Assembly: GCA_946415645.1 (NCBI GenBank)
Contig: CAMKTJ010000004.1
Coordinates: 1-64,000 of the forward strand
Origin: an uncultured Prevotellaceae bacterium
Lineage (GTDB): Bacteria > Bacteroidota > Bacteroidia > Bacteroidales > Bacteroidaceae
Direction of reading: 5' to 3'
Length of the DNA: 64,000 nt
A program made the position numbers and the translations under genes. The notes beneath the pieces were generated by a model. The model was not told the origin of the DNA, did not search any database, and saw nothing but the letters and a program-made list of their open reading frames with translations. Positions 8,387 to 17,410 of this stretch are shown piece after piece. How positions within the stretch are numbered: position 1 is the stretch's first letter; each line of letters starts with the position of its first letter.

Positions 8387-11300
8387 ATGAACTATGAACT
8401 GAGTCAGACAGCGGCAGAGTTTTATGCCGACATCCTTGACGTCCTGTCCAAGCGGACAAAGGATGCCGACCGCTATGTGCGTCTGAACCGCCTCTTCCTG
8501 CATCTGTTGGAGGAGCACACCGCACAGCTGCCTGTTCATCTGGTAGGCCCCTTTGCCAAGACCGACTACCTACTGAAGGAACGTGGTGCTTCCAAGAAGC
8601 TCTCCCGTATGGTCAACGACCTACGTGTCAGACTTATCCGACTGAAGAACGGAGAACTTACCCCAGAGGAACAGCAACGCATGCTCCTTGATGATGCCCA
8701 GGCACTCAGCCTCTTTGTGAAGCAGCTGTACGGCATCCCCGTCCCCGAATCCCTTTCCGCCCTCTTCCCTGCCAGACGACAGAGACGCTCTGGCAATATA
8801 CTGATGGGCGAATGCATCAGGATGATTGTTGAGAGGTGGGATGAGGTTTACCTGACAGGGCGTCTGGAAACCGATGGCGTAGAAGAGGTACGTGTCTGCT
8901 ACACACAGGGAAATGAACACTACCCCTTCGATTGGTCGTACCTGACGCCTCTGCTGAAAACCGGCATGCAGCTGCATCTGATAAGGCCCCGTGCCAATGA
9001 AGAGGGTACCCTCTACCCTGAGCTCATCATCCTGGAACCTGACTATCTGGTGGATATCTCGCAGATTGCCAGGTGTATGGACAGCTATTCTGATTCGCCC
9101 CTTGTCTATCTGTTGCACATGATAGAACCCCCTGCCCAGTCAGAGGCCATCATGCTAGGTAACCTGGCAGGGCAGCTACTCGACGAGACCCTTCACACTC
9201 AGGAGCATTCCTATGCCACCTCTGCCCGTGAATTCTTTCAGCAAAACGCCCTGAGCCTGTTGGCAACCCCGCCCAGCGCTCAGTTCCATGCCAATGCACA
9301 AGTGCAGCTACAGCACATTCGTAAGGCCATCTGCCATGATCTGCCCACCCAGGTAGGCAGTTTCCAGACAGATAAGGTGATGGTAGAGCCTTCCTTCTTC
9401 TCTTCTATGTTGGGGCTGCAGGGACGTATGGATATGCTGCAGCTCGACCTGCGCGTGCTGATAGAGCAGAAAGCAGGCAGTGGCGCCTTTGTTCCTGGTG
9501 ATGCCGACCCCTCTACGCCCAAGGCACAGCGGGCACACTACGTGCAGCTACTCCTCTATATGGCGCTGTTGCGCTATAACTACAGAAAACAGTACGAGCA
9601 GAACAACCGCGAACTGCATGCCTTCCTGCTATACTCCAAATACCCGCAGTCGCTCCTGGGCCTTGGCTTTGCCCCTGAGCTGCTCTTTCATGCCTTCCGT
9701 CTGCGTAACCAGTTGGTATGGCACCAGTTCCGTCTGGCAGAGGGTGGCTTCAACGTGCTGGAAACCCTTACCCCCGACCAGCTGAACCGCAACGGAGTGC
9801 AGAACCGTCTGTGGAAGGAGTTCCAACGACCCAAGATAGAACAGCTGCTGGCACCTATCCATCAGGTCAACCCTACGGAGAAAGCTTACTACTATCGTAT
9901 GCTCACCTTCATAGCACGCGAGCATCAGCTTAGCAAGTTGGGCAATCAGCAAAAAGAGAACTCGGGGTTCTCCAGCATCTGGATTGATAGCCTCGATGAT
10001 AAGCTTTCTGCCGGTAACATCTACCACCAGTTGCGCCTTGCCTCTCCTGCCGAGGATACGGAGGGGCGTGTAGATCAGGTGGTGCTGCGGTTCCATGGGC
10101 AGGCCATAAATGACATGAGCAACTTCCGTCCGGGCGATATCGTTATCCTGTATTCTTATGAGAAGGATAGCATTCCCGATGCCTGCAACACCATGGTTTT
10201 CCGTTGCAGCATCGTCAGTATAACCCCCGAGAAGATAACTTTGAACCTGCGCAAGTCGCAGGTGGATGCCTTTGTCTTCCTACGTCACAAAGACCGCTAC
10301 TGGGCCGTAGAACACGACTTCTTTGAATCCTCCTATACAGCTCTCTACAGAGGCATGCACGCCTTCCTTTCCGCTCCGCGCGAGAGGCGGGATCTGCTGA
10401 TGGCTGCCCGTCACCCCGAGGTGGACGAGAGCCTTTCCCTGAAGGGCGACTACGACACGTTCAATGACCTGTCCCTACGTGTCCGTCAGGCACGTGAATT
10501 GTTCCTGATTATAGGTCCTCCTGGCAGCGGAAAGACATCCTACGGTATGCTCAACACCCTCAAGGAGGAGTTGCTGCACCCTGATACCAATGTTCTGCTG
10601 CTATCATATACCAACAGGGCGGTGGACGAGATCTGCAGCAAGCTGCACGGACAGATTCCTTTCCTGCGCATTGGCAACGCTCTGGCTTGCCAGCCTCAGT
10701 ATCAGGAGCATCTGTTCGACAATCAGGTCAAGGCCTGTGCCGACCTCACCCAACTGCAGGACCTGATCCTGCAGACACGTGTCTTTGTAGGTACCGTTTC
10801 GGCTATGAATAGCGCTCAGGTGCTCTTCCAGTACAAGCAGTTCTCACTGGCCATCATAGACGAGGCATCTCAGATTCTGGAGCCGCACATCATAGGGCTG
10901 CTCAGCGCCACGCACGAGGGGCAACCTGCCATACAACGCTTTGTGATGATTGGCGACCACAAGCAGCTTCCCGCTGTTGTGCAGCAGACAGAACAGGAGT
11001 CGTTTGTTGACAATCCCCTACTCCACCAGATAGGCCTGCGCAACTGCAGGTTCTCGCTCTTTGAACGACTCCTACACCTGTATGGCAACGACCCCTCCGT
11101 CACCTACATGCTCACCCGCCAGGGACGTATGCATAGGGAGATTATGGAACTTCCCAACCAACTGTTCTATAAGGGGAAGTTAGAGGTGGTACCCCTGCCG
11201 CATCAGGTGGCAGAATTGCCCAAGGAAGGCGGCACGGGTGATAAGCTAACCAACCTGCTCCTTACCCGTCGCATACTGTTCCTACCCAGCAAAACGCCCA

Positions 11301-11758
11301 GGCAGTCACCCTCCGACAAGGTCAACCAAACCGAGGCAGACATCATCGCATCCCTAGTGGAACGCATCTATAAGATAGAAAAGGAAAGGTTCAGTGCTCA
11401 GGATACCATTGGCATCATTGTGCCTTACCGCAATCAGATTGCCACCGTGCGCAATACCATTGCTCGTCTGGGTATCCCTGAGCTGATGGACATCACCATA
11501 GATACGGTCGAACGTTACCAAGGCAGTCAGCGTCGTTACATCATCTACGGCTTCACCGTTCAGAAGCATTACCAGCTACGCTTCCTGACCAACAATACGT
11601 TCATCGAGGACGGCAAGCTTATCGACCGCAAACTGAACGTAGCCATGACAAGAGCGCAGGAGCACCTGATTATGATAGGAAATCCTATGATTTTGAAGAG
11701 CAATCCCCTGTTCAAAGAAATATTAAGCCCCCTCCCCGCTCCCCCTTTGGGGGAGTGA
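8387..11758 (+). CDS. Dna2-like protein: Cas4-type nuclease domain plus superfamily 1 helicase
   Basis: 1123-aa fusion likely to process or unwind DNA in repair or replication. The PD-(D/E)xK nuclease core is around residues 338-391: LQGRMD (Asp349), EQK (Glu360/Lys362) and a Q-x3-Y at 387-391. Helicase motifs follow: GPPGSGKT at 710-717, IIDEAS at 823-828, GDHKQLPAV near 856-864, DTVERYQGSQ (motif V) and VAMTRAQEHLIMIGNP (motif VI). I see no four-cysteine Fe-S cluster. Residues 1-320 and 450-680 are unassigned. The last residues, SPLPAPPLGE, are encoded by a REP-like palindrome. The ATG at 8387 is used because the earlier ATG at 8380 meets a stop. Confidence 0.87.
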   Translation: MNYELSQTAAEFYADILDVLSKRTKDADRYVRLNRLFLHLLEEHTAQLPVHLVGPFAKTDYLLKERGASKKLSRMVNDLRVRLIRLKNGELTPEEQQRMLLDDAQALSLFVKQLYGIPVPESLSALFPARRQRRSGNILMGECIRMIVERWDEVYLTGRLETDGVEEVRVCYTQGNEHYPFDWSYLTPLLKTGMQLHLIRPRANEEGTLYPELIILEPDYLVDISQIARCMDSYSDSPLVYLLHMIEPPAQSEAIMLGNLAGQLLDETLHTQEHSYATSAREFFQQNALSLLATPPSAQFHANAQVQLQHIRKAICHDLPTQVGSFQTDKVMVEPSFFSSMLGLQGRMDMLQLDLRVLIEQKAGSGAFVPGDADPSTPKAQRAHYVQLLLYMALLRYNYRKQYEQNNRELHAFLLYSKYPQSLLGLGFAPELLFHAFRLRNQLVWHQFRLAEGGFNVLETLTPDQLNRNGVQNRLWKEFQRPKIEQLLAPIHQVNPTEKAYYYRMLTFIAREHQLSKLGNQQKENSGFSSIWIDSLDDKLSAGNIYHQLRLASPAEDTEGRVDQVVLRFHGQAINDMSNFRPGDIVILYSYEKDSIPDACNTMVFRCSIVSITPEKITLNLRKSQVDAFVFLRHKDRYWAVEHDFFESSYTALYRGMHAFLSAPRERRDLLMAARHPEVDESLSLKGDYDTFNDLSLRVRQARELFLIIGPPGSGKTSYGMLNTLKEELLHPDTNVLLLSYTNRAVDEICSKLHGQIPFLRIGNALACQPQYQEHLFDNQVKACADLTQLQDLILQTRVFVGTVSAMNSAQVLFQYKQFSLAIIDEASQILEPHIIGLLSATHEGQPAIQRFVMIGDHKQLPAVVQQTEQESFVDNPLLHQIGLRNCRFSLFERLLHLYGNDPSVTYMLTRQGRMHREIMELPNQLFYKGKLEVVPLPHQVAELPKEGGTGDKLTNLLLTRRILFLPSKTPRQSPSDKVNQTEADIIASLVERIYKIEKERFSAQDTIGIIVPYRNQIATVRNTIARLGIPELMDITIDTVERYQGSQRRYIIYGFTVQKHYQLRFLTNNTFIEDGKLIDRKLNVAMTRAQEHLIMIGNPMILKSNPLFKEILSPLPAPPLGE
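11727..11755 (+). repeat. REP-like GC palindrome forming the helicase C-terminus
   Basis: 29-bp element: a C-rich head, then the hairpin CTCCCCCTTTGGGGGAG. It is identical over all 29 bases to 20301-20329. It is read in frame as the last residues of the helicase, and the stop codon follows directly. Confidence 0.9.
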
Positions 11759-11801
11759 TAGGTATGCGAATTTTGCTTTTTGAATTTTGAATTAAAAGAC
11801 C

Positions 11802-11829
11802 CTCCCCCAAAGGGGGAGACGGAGGGGGC
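11802..11829 (-). repeat. REP-like GC palindrome, inverted partner
   Basis: 28-bp element in opposite orientation to 11727-11755 and identical to 60498-60525. With the first copy it forms an inverted pair between convergent genes and probably acts as a bidirectional terminator. Confidence 0.85.
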
Positions 11830-11833
11830 TGAC

Positions 11834-12790
11834 CTATACCACATTCTGTGGTTTCCCCCTAAGGAATGCCTTTATATTCTCTAAGGCGATGTCCAGCAGG
11901 CGGGCTCTGGCAGCTTGCGTGGCCCATGCTATGTGCGGGGTAATGTAGCAGTTGCGGGCACCTATGAGGGGACTTCCCTTACGTGGAGGCTCCTCCTGCA
12001 GCACATCCACACCTGCCGCCATGATGCGCCCCTCATTCAGGGCAGCGGCCAAGGCGACTTCATCCACCAAGGGGCCTCTGCCTGTATTAATCAGGATAGC
12101 CGTCGGTTTCATCAACTGCAGACGCTCGGCATTCACCAGATGCTTGGTTTCTTCTGTAAGCGGACAGTGCAGGCTCAGCACATCAGCCTCACGGAACAGC
12201 TGCTCGTAACTCTCAGCTTTATCGATGCCCATTTGCTGTAATGCCTCGGCACTCTTGCTGCTGTATGCCAGGATGCGCATGCCTAGGCTCTGTGCTATAC
12301 GGGCGGTGGCTGTTCCTGTGTTCCCTAAGCCCACAATGCCTAAGGTCCTGCCGTCCAGTTCAATGAGGGGAGTCAGTGAGAAGCTGAAATCCTTGTTCCG
12401 CTGCCACTCGCCTTGCTTGACGGCTTCGCTGTGCAAAGCCACTTGGTTGGTGATGTTCAGCAGATGAGCCATTACCATCTGAGCCACCGACATGGTGCTG
12501 TACGCGGGTATATTGGTCACTATGATGCCATGCCTGCGTGCAGCAGGGATATCCACCACATTGTATCCGGTGGCCAGCACACCTATATATTGTAGGTCGG
12601 GCAGCTGCTCCATCAGCTCCTCCGTTATCACCACCTTGTTAGTCAGTATCACCTGTGCCCCCTTGGCACGTTCCAACACATCCTCGGGCTCCGTACGGTC
12701 ATACACCGTCAGTTCCCCCAGTTCCCTGAAGCCATCCCAGGACAAATCCCCCGGGTTAGCTGCATATCCGTCAAGTTCTACTATCTTCAT
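11834..12790 (-). CDS. D-2-hydroxyacid dehydrogenase (glycerate/hydroxypyruvate reductase type)
   Basis: NAD(P)-dependent cytoplasmic dehydrogenase, 318 aa, the normal length. The Rossmann signature GLGNTGTATARIA lies near residue 151. The catalytic set is present: Arg in ILINTGRGPLVDE, Glu in GVDVLQEEPP and His in ITPHIAWAT. The sequence is closest in feel to glycerate dehydrogenases, but lactate or other 2-hydroxyacids are possible. Three GGTTAGC-type heptamers sit between its start and the end of the upstream SpoU methyltransferase gene, with which it is probably co-transcribed. Confidence 0.9.
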   Translation of the reverse strand: MKIVELDGYAANPGDLSWDGFRELGELTVYDRTEPEDVLERAKGAQVILTNKVVITEELMEQLPDLQYIGVLATGYNVVDIPAARRHGIIVTNIPAYSTMSVAQMVMAHLLNITNQVALHSEAVKQGEWQRNKDFSFSLTPLIELDGRTLGIVGLGNTGTATARIAQSLGMRILAYSSKSAEALQQMGIDKAESYEQLFREADVLSLHCPLTEETKHLVNAERLQLMKPTAILINTGRGPLVDEVALAAALNEGRIMAAGVDVLQEEPPRKGSPLIGARNCYITPHIAWATQAARARLLDIALENIKAFLRGKPQNVV

Positions 12791-12798
12791 TTATTATT

Positions 12799-12819
12799 GG
12801 TTAGAGGTTAGCGGTTAGC
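12799..12819 (-). repeat. Three heptamers GGTTAGA/GGTTAGC
   Basis: Heptamers at 12799, 12806 and 12813. They overlap the last codons and stop of the methyltransferase (Ala-Asn-Arg-stop) and end nine bases upstream of the dehydrogenase ATG. Related arrays are at 22535 and 40408. Confidence 0.8.
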
Positions 12820-13614
12820 GAGTTCCCAAAATGCGATGCTGGCAGCCGCGGCTACGTTCAGCGAGTCAACCTTATGGTACATGGGTATGCGTACTACATA
12901 ATCGGCAGCATCTATGGTACTTTGGGGCAAGCCCTCACCTTCTGTTCCCATGATGATGGCCAGTCGGTCTATTGACTTCAACTCAGGCGCATCAATATCT
13001 ATGTTATCATCCCTAAGTGCCATGGCGGCGGTTTTGAAGCCCAAGTCGTTCAGCTGTTGCAAGCCCTCTACGCCTGTTGGAATCCACGTCCAGGGCACTA
13101 GGAACACACTACCCATAGACACCCTTACGGCACGGCGGTTCAGCGGGTCACAGGCATCCTCGGTCATCAGCACAGCATCCATGCCCAGGGCAGCTGCCGA
13201 ACGGAAGATAGCTCCTATGTTGGTGGTGTCACACACGCTGTGTACCACTACCACCCTGCGTGCATCCTTCAGGACTTCTGCCAAGGGGCGGGGTGCCGGT
13301 CGGTGCATAGCGCAGAGCACGCCACGTGTCAGGGTATAGCCGGTCAGTTGTGCCAGCAACTCCCTTGAACCCGTATAGACGGGGACCTCCTCGCCTGCCA
13401 TAGCCAGAATCTCCTTGGCATCACCCTCTATATGTTTCTCCTCGCACAGGAACGACTGCGGCTGGTACCCAGCCTCCAGTGCCACCTTTATCACCTTAGG
13501 GCTCTCGGCTATGAATATACCCTTCTCCGGCTCAAGCCTATTTCGCAGCTGAGCCTCCGTCAGCGTGGCGTATGGTGCCACTGCCGGATCATCTATACTG
13601 TTTATAATTTTCAT
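12808..13614 (-). CDS. TrmH/SpoU-family RNA 2'-O-methyltransferase
   Basis: Methylates a ribose 2'-OH in rRNA or tRNA with SAM; the trefoil-knot motifs are intact: NIGAIFRSAAALGMDAVL, IIMGTEGEGLP and IPMYHKVDSLNVAAAASI. Residues 1-95 form the usual substrate-binding domain. The start chosen is the ATG at 13614 (MKIINSIDDPAVAPY), giving 268 aa; an ORF extension to 13683 is made of GC-rich repeat DNA. The target nucleotide is not predictable. Confidence 0.9.
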   Translation of the reverse strand: MKIINSIDDPAVAPYATLTEAQLRNRLEPEKGIFIAESPKVIKVALEAGYQPQSFLCEEKHIEGDAKEILAMAGEEVPVYTGSRELLAQLTGYTLTRGVLCAMHRPAPRPLAEVLKDARRVVVVHSVCDTTNIGAIFRSAAALGMDAVLMTEDACDPLNRRAVRVSMGSVFLVPWTWIPTGVEGLQQLNDLGFKTAAMALRDDNIDIDAPELKSIDRLAIIMGTEGEGLPQSTIDAADYVVRIPMYHKVDSLNVAAAASIAFWELANR

Positions 13615-13929
13615 CAGTCTCTCCCCCGCCCCTTGCCCTCCGTCGCATAGCTCCCCAATCGCTACAATTCCGCGATTGCCCAAGAGGGAGGGGGCTTAAT
13701 TGGTTAGCGCAATTCTGAATTTTGTTTTTTTAAATTAATTGAAGTTTCGCATGTTTTCTTTGTAGTTAAGAAGTTAAGTAGTCATCGCTTCGCTCATCCT
13801 TCGGATAGTAGTTAAGCCAATACTTTGTCATTGAGATTACAGTTGAGCATAGTAACGGCTTAACTACTTAACTACTGCCTACTTAACTACTTCAGAAAGT
13901 TGAATAAATTATCTTTTCTCTTTTAATTT
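13615..13929. other. Spacer of repeats between GH3 and the SpoU methyltransferase
   Basis: 315 bp without a gene. It holds a diverged REP-like GC segment (about 13621-13696), then an inverted array of the word AGTTAAGTAG (13763-13785, complementary to 13860-13893). The second part may fold into a long hairpin. No promoter consensus is evident. Confidence 0.6.
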
Positions 13930-16188
13930 TTATCTTAAAATAAACTTCAGTTTACAACTGAGATTATCTGCCGCATCACCTACCTGCGCCATGAAGTCGC
14001 CCGGTTCAGCCTTCCAGTCGTTGGTTGCCTCGTCCCAGAAGGATAGGGCGCGCTTGTCGGTATCCAGGGTTATGGTTTGTGTCTCACCTGGCTTCAGAAA
14101 CACCTTCTGGAAGGCTTTCAACTCCTTCACAGGGCGGTCAACGCTGCACTTCAGATCCGAGATGTAGAGCTGAACAACCTCACCGCCAGCCACTTTTCCT
14201 GTGTTGGTAACATCAACCTTGAAGGTCATCTCACCATCCGTGGTAACAGTATTCTCAGCCCTCAGGTTGCTGATCTTGAAGGTTGTGTAGCTCAATCCGT
14301 GGCCAAAGGCAAAGGCAGGTTTCAACTTCTGCTTGTCCGTCCAGCGGTATCCCACATAGATGCCCTCCTTGTATTCCTCGTCTATAATCTCCTTCTTGCC
14401 GTCGCGCCAGATGCCGGGGAAGGCTTCCTCGCCAAAGCTATGGGCACCCACCTGCTTCAGGTTCTCGTACCAGGTAAAGGGCAGCTTGCCGCTGGGGTTG
14501 ACATCGCCCACCAGTACGGATGCCAGCGCCGTTCCTGCCTCACTACCCAGGAACCATCCCTGCACAATGGCAGGCACCTGTTTTCTCCAAGGCATGCATA
14601 CGGCGTTGCCGCTGATATTCACGTAGATGGTTTTCTTGTTGACGGCAGCAAGGGCCGTTATCAGATTGTCCTGAGCGTAGGGCAGCTCCATGCTCTTACG
14701 GTCGTGTCCCTCACAATCCTGATGATTGCTCTTGTTCAAGCCTCCGAAGATAATCACGTAGTCGGCCGTCTTGGCCTTCTCTACGGCCTCGGCAATAAGT
14801 GTCTCGGGCTTACGTTCATCCTTCAGGTTCTGACCCGTTGTCACGCCGTTGTAGTTACCCGTCACGTCGCCAACATAGCCACGTGCAAACTCTATCTGGC
14901 AGTTGCAGTCCTTCAGTCGGTTCTGCAAGCCCTGCAAGGGACTGATTTCGTGCTGAGCCTTCAGCGAGCTGGAACCACCACCTACGGTCATCATCTTGAT
15001 GGCATTCTCGCCTACCACCAGAATCTTCTTACCCACGGGATCAATAGGCAATACCGTTTCATTATTTAACTCTTTAACCTTTTCATTTTTCAACAGAACT
15101 ATTCCCTCCTCTGCTATCGCACGAGCCACCTGATAGTGCTCATCGCTGCAAAGGAAGCCATAGGGCTTCTTCCTGTTCATGGTAGTACGGAAGAAGAGAC
15201 GCAGAACACGACGAACCTTGTCGTTCAGCTCCTTCTCTGTGTATTTGCCCTCCAGGATAGCCTTCTGGTACTGCTTCGACAGGTAATACATATCATAGGC
15301 ATTAGAGGCACCCTCCGTCAGGCCGTTTGTCCAGGTTCCGAACTCCATATCCAATCCGTTCCTGACCGCCTGATCCAGGTTGTGCGCGCCACCCCAGTCG
15401 CTCACCACTACACCCCTGAAGCCCCATTCCTGCTTCAGGATCTTGTTCAGAGTGATGCTGTTGTGGCAGTTATGCTCATCGTTGTACAGGTTATAGGCAC
15501 CCATCACGCCCCATACTCCGGCTTCTGTAACGGCGGATTCGAAGGCAGGCAGATAAATCTCCCTGAGAGCACGGTCGCTCACCTTTACATTCACCTGGTG
15601 GCGATACTCCTCCTCGTTGTTCAGACAATAATGCTTCACGCAGCTGGCCACACCCAGGCATTGCATCTCATGAATGTACGAAACCACCATGCGAGAGGCC
15701 AGATAGGGGTCTTCACCCATGTACTCAAAGTTACGGCCACCCAGAGGCGTACGGTATATGTTCACGCCAGGGCCCAGGATCATATCCTTTCCACGGTAGA
15801 GTGCTTCCTCACCTAATGCATGACCATAATATTCAGACATATCCCCGTTCCATGTAGCAGCCAGACAGGTCAGTGCCGGGAAGGCCACGCACGAGTCGTT
15901 GCTCTGACCCGCCTGCTCCCACTTATCCCACAGCACGTCCGGGCGCACGCCGTGGGGACCGTCATCCGTCCAGAAGTCAGGCATACCCAAGCGCTTTACG
16001 CCGGCGCTGCTGAACTTACTCTGTGCATGAATTACGCCAATCTTCTCGGCCAGCGTCATACGTTTCAGCGCATCCTCTATGCGCTCCTCCATGTCCTTGG
16101 TATCATCCAGATAGACAGGTTTTACGTGCTGAGCCAGCAATGCCTGACTCACCATCATTAGGCAAATGAATAAGGTTTTCTTTAACAT
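13930..16188 (-). CDS. Glycoside hydrolase family 3 beta-glucosidase
   Basis: Exported beta-glycosidase, 752 aa from the ATG at 16188 (MLKKTLFICLMMVSQALLAQ, a signal peptide). The N-terminal barrel has MTLAEKIG, KHYCLNNEE and GFRGVVVSDWGGAHNLDQAV, where the Asp of SDW is the family nucleophile. The alpha/beta sandwich domain and a C-terminal fibronectin-III-like domain (from about AFGHGLSYTTF) complete the usual three-domain form. It probably cleaves cello- or xylo-oligosaccharides. A TATTTTTG element upstream at 16217-16224 marks its promoter; longer ORF starts would lie upstream of that. Confidence 0.93.
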   Translation of the reverse strand: MLKKTLFICLMMVSQALLAQHVKPVYLDDTKDMEERIEDALKRMTLAEKIGVIHAQSKFSSAGVKRLGMPDFWTDDGPHGVRPDVLWDKWEQAGQSNDSCVAFPALTCLAATWNGDMSEYYGHALGEEALYRGKDMILGPGVNIYRTPLGGRNFEYMGEDPYLASRMVVSYIHEMQCLGVASCVKHYCLNNEEEYRHQVNVKVSDRALREIYLPAFESAVTEAGVWGVMGAYNLYNDEHNCHNSITLNKILKQEWGFRGVVVSDWGGAHNLDQAVRNGLDMEFGTWTNGLTEGASNAYDMYYLSKQYQKAILEGKYTEKELNDKVRRVLRLFFRTTMNRKKPYGFLCSDEHYQVARAIAEEGIVLLKNEKVKELNNETVLPIDPVGKKILVVGENAIKMMTVGGGSSSLKAQHEISPLQGLQNRLKDCNCQIEFARGYVGDVTGNYNGVTTGQNLKDERKPETLIAEAVEKAKTADYVIIFGGLNKSNHQDCEGHDRKSMELPYAQDNLITALAAVNKKTIYVNISGNAVCMPWRKQVPAIVQGWFLGSEAGTALASVLVGDVNPSGKLPFTWYENLKQVGAHSFGEEAFPGIWRDGKKEIIDEEYKEGIYVGYRWTDKQKLKPAFAFGHGLSYTTFKISNLRAENTVTTDGEMTFKVDVTNTGKVAGGEVVQLYISDLKCSVDRPVKELKAFQKVFLKPGETQTITLDTDKRALSFWDEATNDWKAEPGDFMAQVGDAADNLSCKLKFILR

Positions 16189-16216
16189 AATGTGTCCACT
16201 TTTAAATTTCATGACG

Positions 16217-16224
16217 CAAAAATA
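16217..16224 (-). promoter_or_regulatory. -7 element for the GH3 gene
   Basis: TATTTTTG on the minus strand, 28 bases before the chosen ATG. It supports the ATG at 16188 over longer starts. Confidence 0.55.
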
Positions 16225-16372
16225 GGAAAAATATTCGGAATCCCGAAATTTTTCCTTCGCATAGGTTATTATAGAGTGCCAAGCTGCAGAGAGTGATGCC
16301 TTTCGTAAAGAGAACGCCCGCCTAAAAGAAATCATATTTTTAAATAAAAAAGACACTTTCTGGGGTGGGTTG

Positions 16373-16405
16373 TACCCGCTACATGTAGCAGGCATGTAGC
16401 GGGTA
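16373..16405. promoter_or_regulatory. Perfect 13-bp inverted repeat, operator-like
   Basis: TACCCGCTACATG at 16373-16385 is repeated exactly in reverse complement at 16393-16405, with a 7-bp spacer. It ends 18 bp upstream of the TACCTTTG element at 16424 and so covers the expected -33 region. It is either a repressor site or a hairpin. No long U-run follows it, which argues against a terminator. Confidence 0.7.
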
Positions 16406-16423
16406 TTATTTTCTGCTTCCCCG

Positions 16424-16431
16424 TACCTTTG
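16424..16431 (+). promoter_or_regulatory. -7 element TACCTTTG before the 163-aa gene
   Basis: Matches TAnnTTTG and lies 55 bases before the ATG. No TTTG is seen at -33; the inverted repeat takes that place, so transcription may be factor-dependent. Confidence 0.55.
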
Positions 16432-16486
16432 CATTGTTGATTAACAAGAAAAAACAGCGGAAAATAATAGACAAAACCGAATTAAA

Positions 16487-16978
16487 ATGGAAGAGACAAC
16501 AGTCATGCTCCAGGCACAGATTCTGGAGCTACGAAAAGAGTGTCAAAAACTAAGGAATCAGTTGGCATTAAATAAACAAGAAAAACAAGATTCCCCCCAC
16601 ACCCCCTTTCAAATAAAAGAAAAAAACAACAACAACGACTCAAAGATAGGCTCAGCAGAAAAAACAAAAAAAGGGCGGAAGAAGGTGTTCATCCCTCCCA
16701 CGATACAGGATGTACAAACCTATATGGACCAGATAGGCGAGACGCGCTTTACGGCTGAAAAATTCTGGAACTATTACGAGGCAAGGGGATGGACCCTGGG
16801 AAAGTCCAAGATGAGGTACTGGAAGGTGGTACTGGACAACTGGGGCAGAGGAAACAAGGCAAAGTGCAAAGAGGAAAGGCCCGAGCAGAACATAGTAACC
16901 TTTAAAGCCTACAAACCGGTGGACAACACAGGAGCCGTCAGCTATGAGGAATACCTTAAGTTGAAAGAGAAAAAATAA
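16487..16978 (+). CDS. Coiled-coil protein with a replication-protein-like C-terminal module
   Basis: 163 aa. Residues 4-35 form a probable coiled coil (LQAQILELRKECQKLRNQL), followed by a Lys/Asn-rich linker. Residues 68-120 (FIPPTIQDVQTYMDQIGETRFTAEKFWNYYEARGW...) resemble the tail of phage, plasmid and VirE-N-type replication proteins in Bacteroidales, where a pattern of PPT..EV...-YY.ARGW..GK.KM..WK recurs. The catalytic parts of such proteins are absent, so it may be a stand-alone adaptor or DNA-binding factor. Its function is unknown. It lies upstream of the HU-smalltalk pair with two structured repeats between. Confidence 0.65.
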   Translation: MEETTVMLQAQILELRKECQKLRNQLALNKQEKQDSPHTPFQIKEKNNNNDSKIGSAEKTKKGRKKVFIPPTIQDVQTYMDQIGETRFTAEKFWNYYEARGWTLGKSKMRYWKVVLDNWGRGNKAKCKEERPEQNIVTFKAYKPVDNTGAVSYEEYLKLKEKK

Positions 16979-17029
16979 AAGTTAATTCAAAATTCAAAAT
17001 TACGCTAACCTCTAAGGTCTGATGTTTTT

Positions 17030-17203
17030 AACAAAAACCCAGAAAACCCCTTTCCTTGATTTCAATCTTTAACAAGATTTGCGTATGATGCTGCTGATGC
17101 CTGCCTGTAAGCAAGCTTCCACCATTCATCACCAACATCCTACGCAGCATTGCATGCTTTGAAATCAATGAAAGAAAAACCCCGCCCTTCGGGCTAAAAA
17201 ACC
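17030..17203 (-). repeat. Structured cloverleaf repeat, copy A
   Basis: Copy A reads on the minus strand. Stem P1 pairs 17050-17065 with 17159-17174 (15 of 16). P2 is AGCAT/ATGCT at 17146-17158. P3 runs about 17080-17145 with the CUUG-type tip and the YACAR internal loop. P4 is AATCTT/AAGATT at 17064-17079. The 5' flank has a GCCC-GAA-GGGC hairpin then GGGGTTTTTC; the 3' tail is GGGTTTTTGTT. It faces copy B head-to-head. Confidence 0.8.
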
Positions 17204-17243
17204 TATTTTCCTATGCGCTGTTTTTCAGTGGAGCATGGCGGAA

Positions 17244-17398
17244 CGGTGTTTTTCCTCTGTAGATGTCTTATGTTGAAAAGCAACGTGTGATGATGTCAGG
17301 GCTTGTGTGGGAGCTTGCTCACAGACACAGAGCCATGACGTCAGCACTGATGCTCAAAGAGCAAAGACATCGGAGGAGGGGTTTTTATGGTTTTTGTT
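17244..17398 (+). repeat. Structured cloverleaf repeat, copy B
   Basis: P1 pairs 17254-17269 with 17364-17379. P2 is GTTG/CAAC at 17272-17284. P3 covers about 17286-17346 with an apical GAGCTTGCTC. P4 is GCTC-AAA-GAGC at 17352-17362. The tail GGTTTTTGTT ends at 17398. It closely resembles copy F. The 5' flanking hairpin is degenerate. Confidence 0.8.
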
Positions 17399-17410
17399 AA
17401 AATAATTAAT

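Noticed and set aside
16189-16434. N-terminal extension of the GH3 enzyme
   Set aside because: The extension crosses the TATTTTTG promoter element and would bury the signal peptide that starts at the ATG at 16188.
17030-17398. Integron attC sites or a retron msr-msd as identity of the cloverleaf repeats
   Set aside because: No integrase or reverse transcriptase in the window, no attC core (GTTRRRY), and the four-way fold with two side hairpins fits neither.
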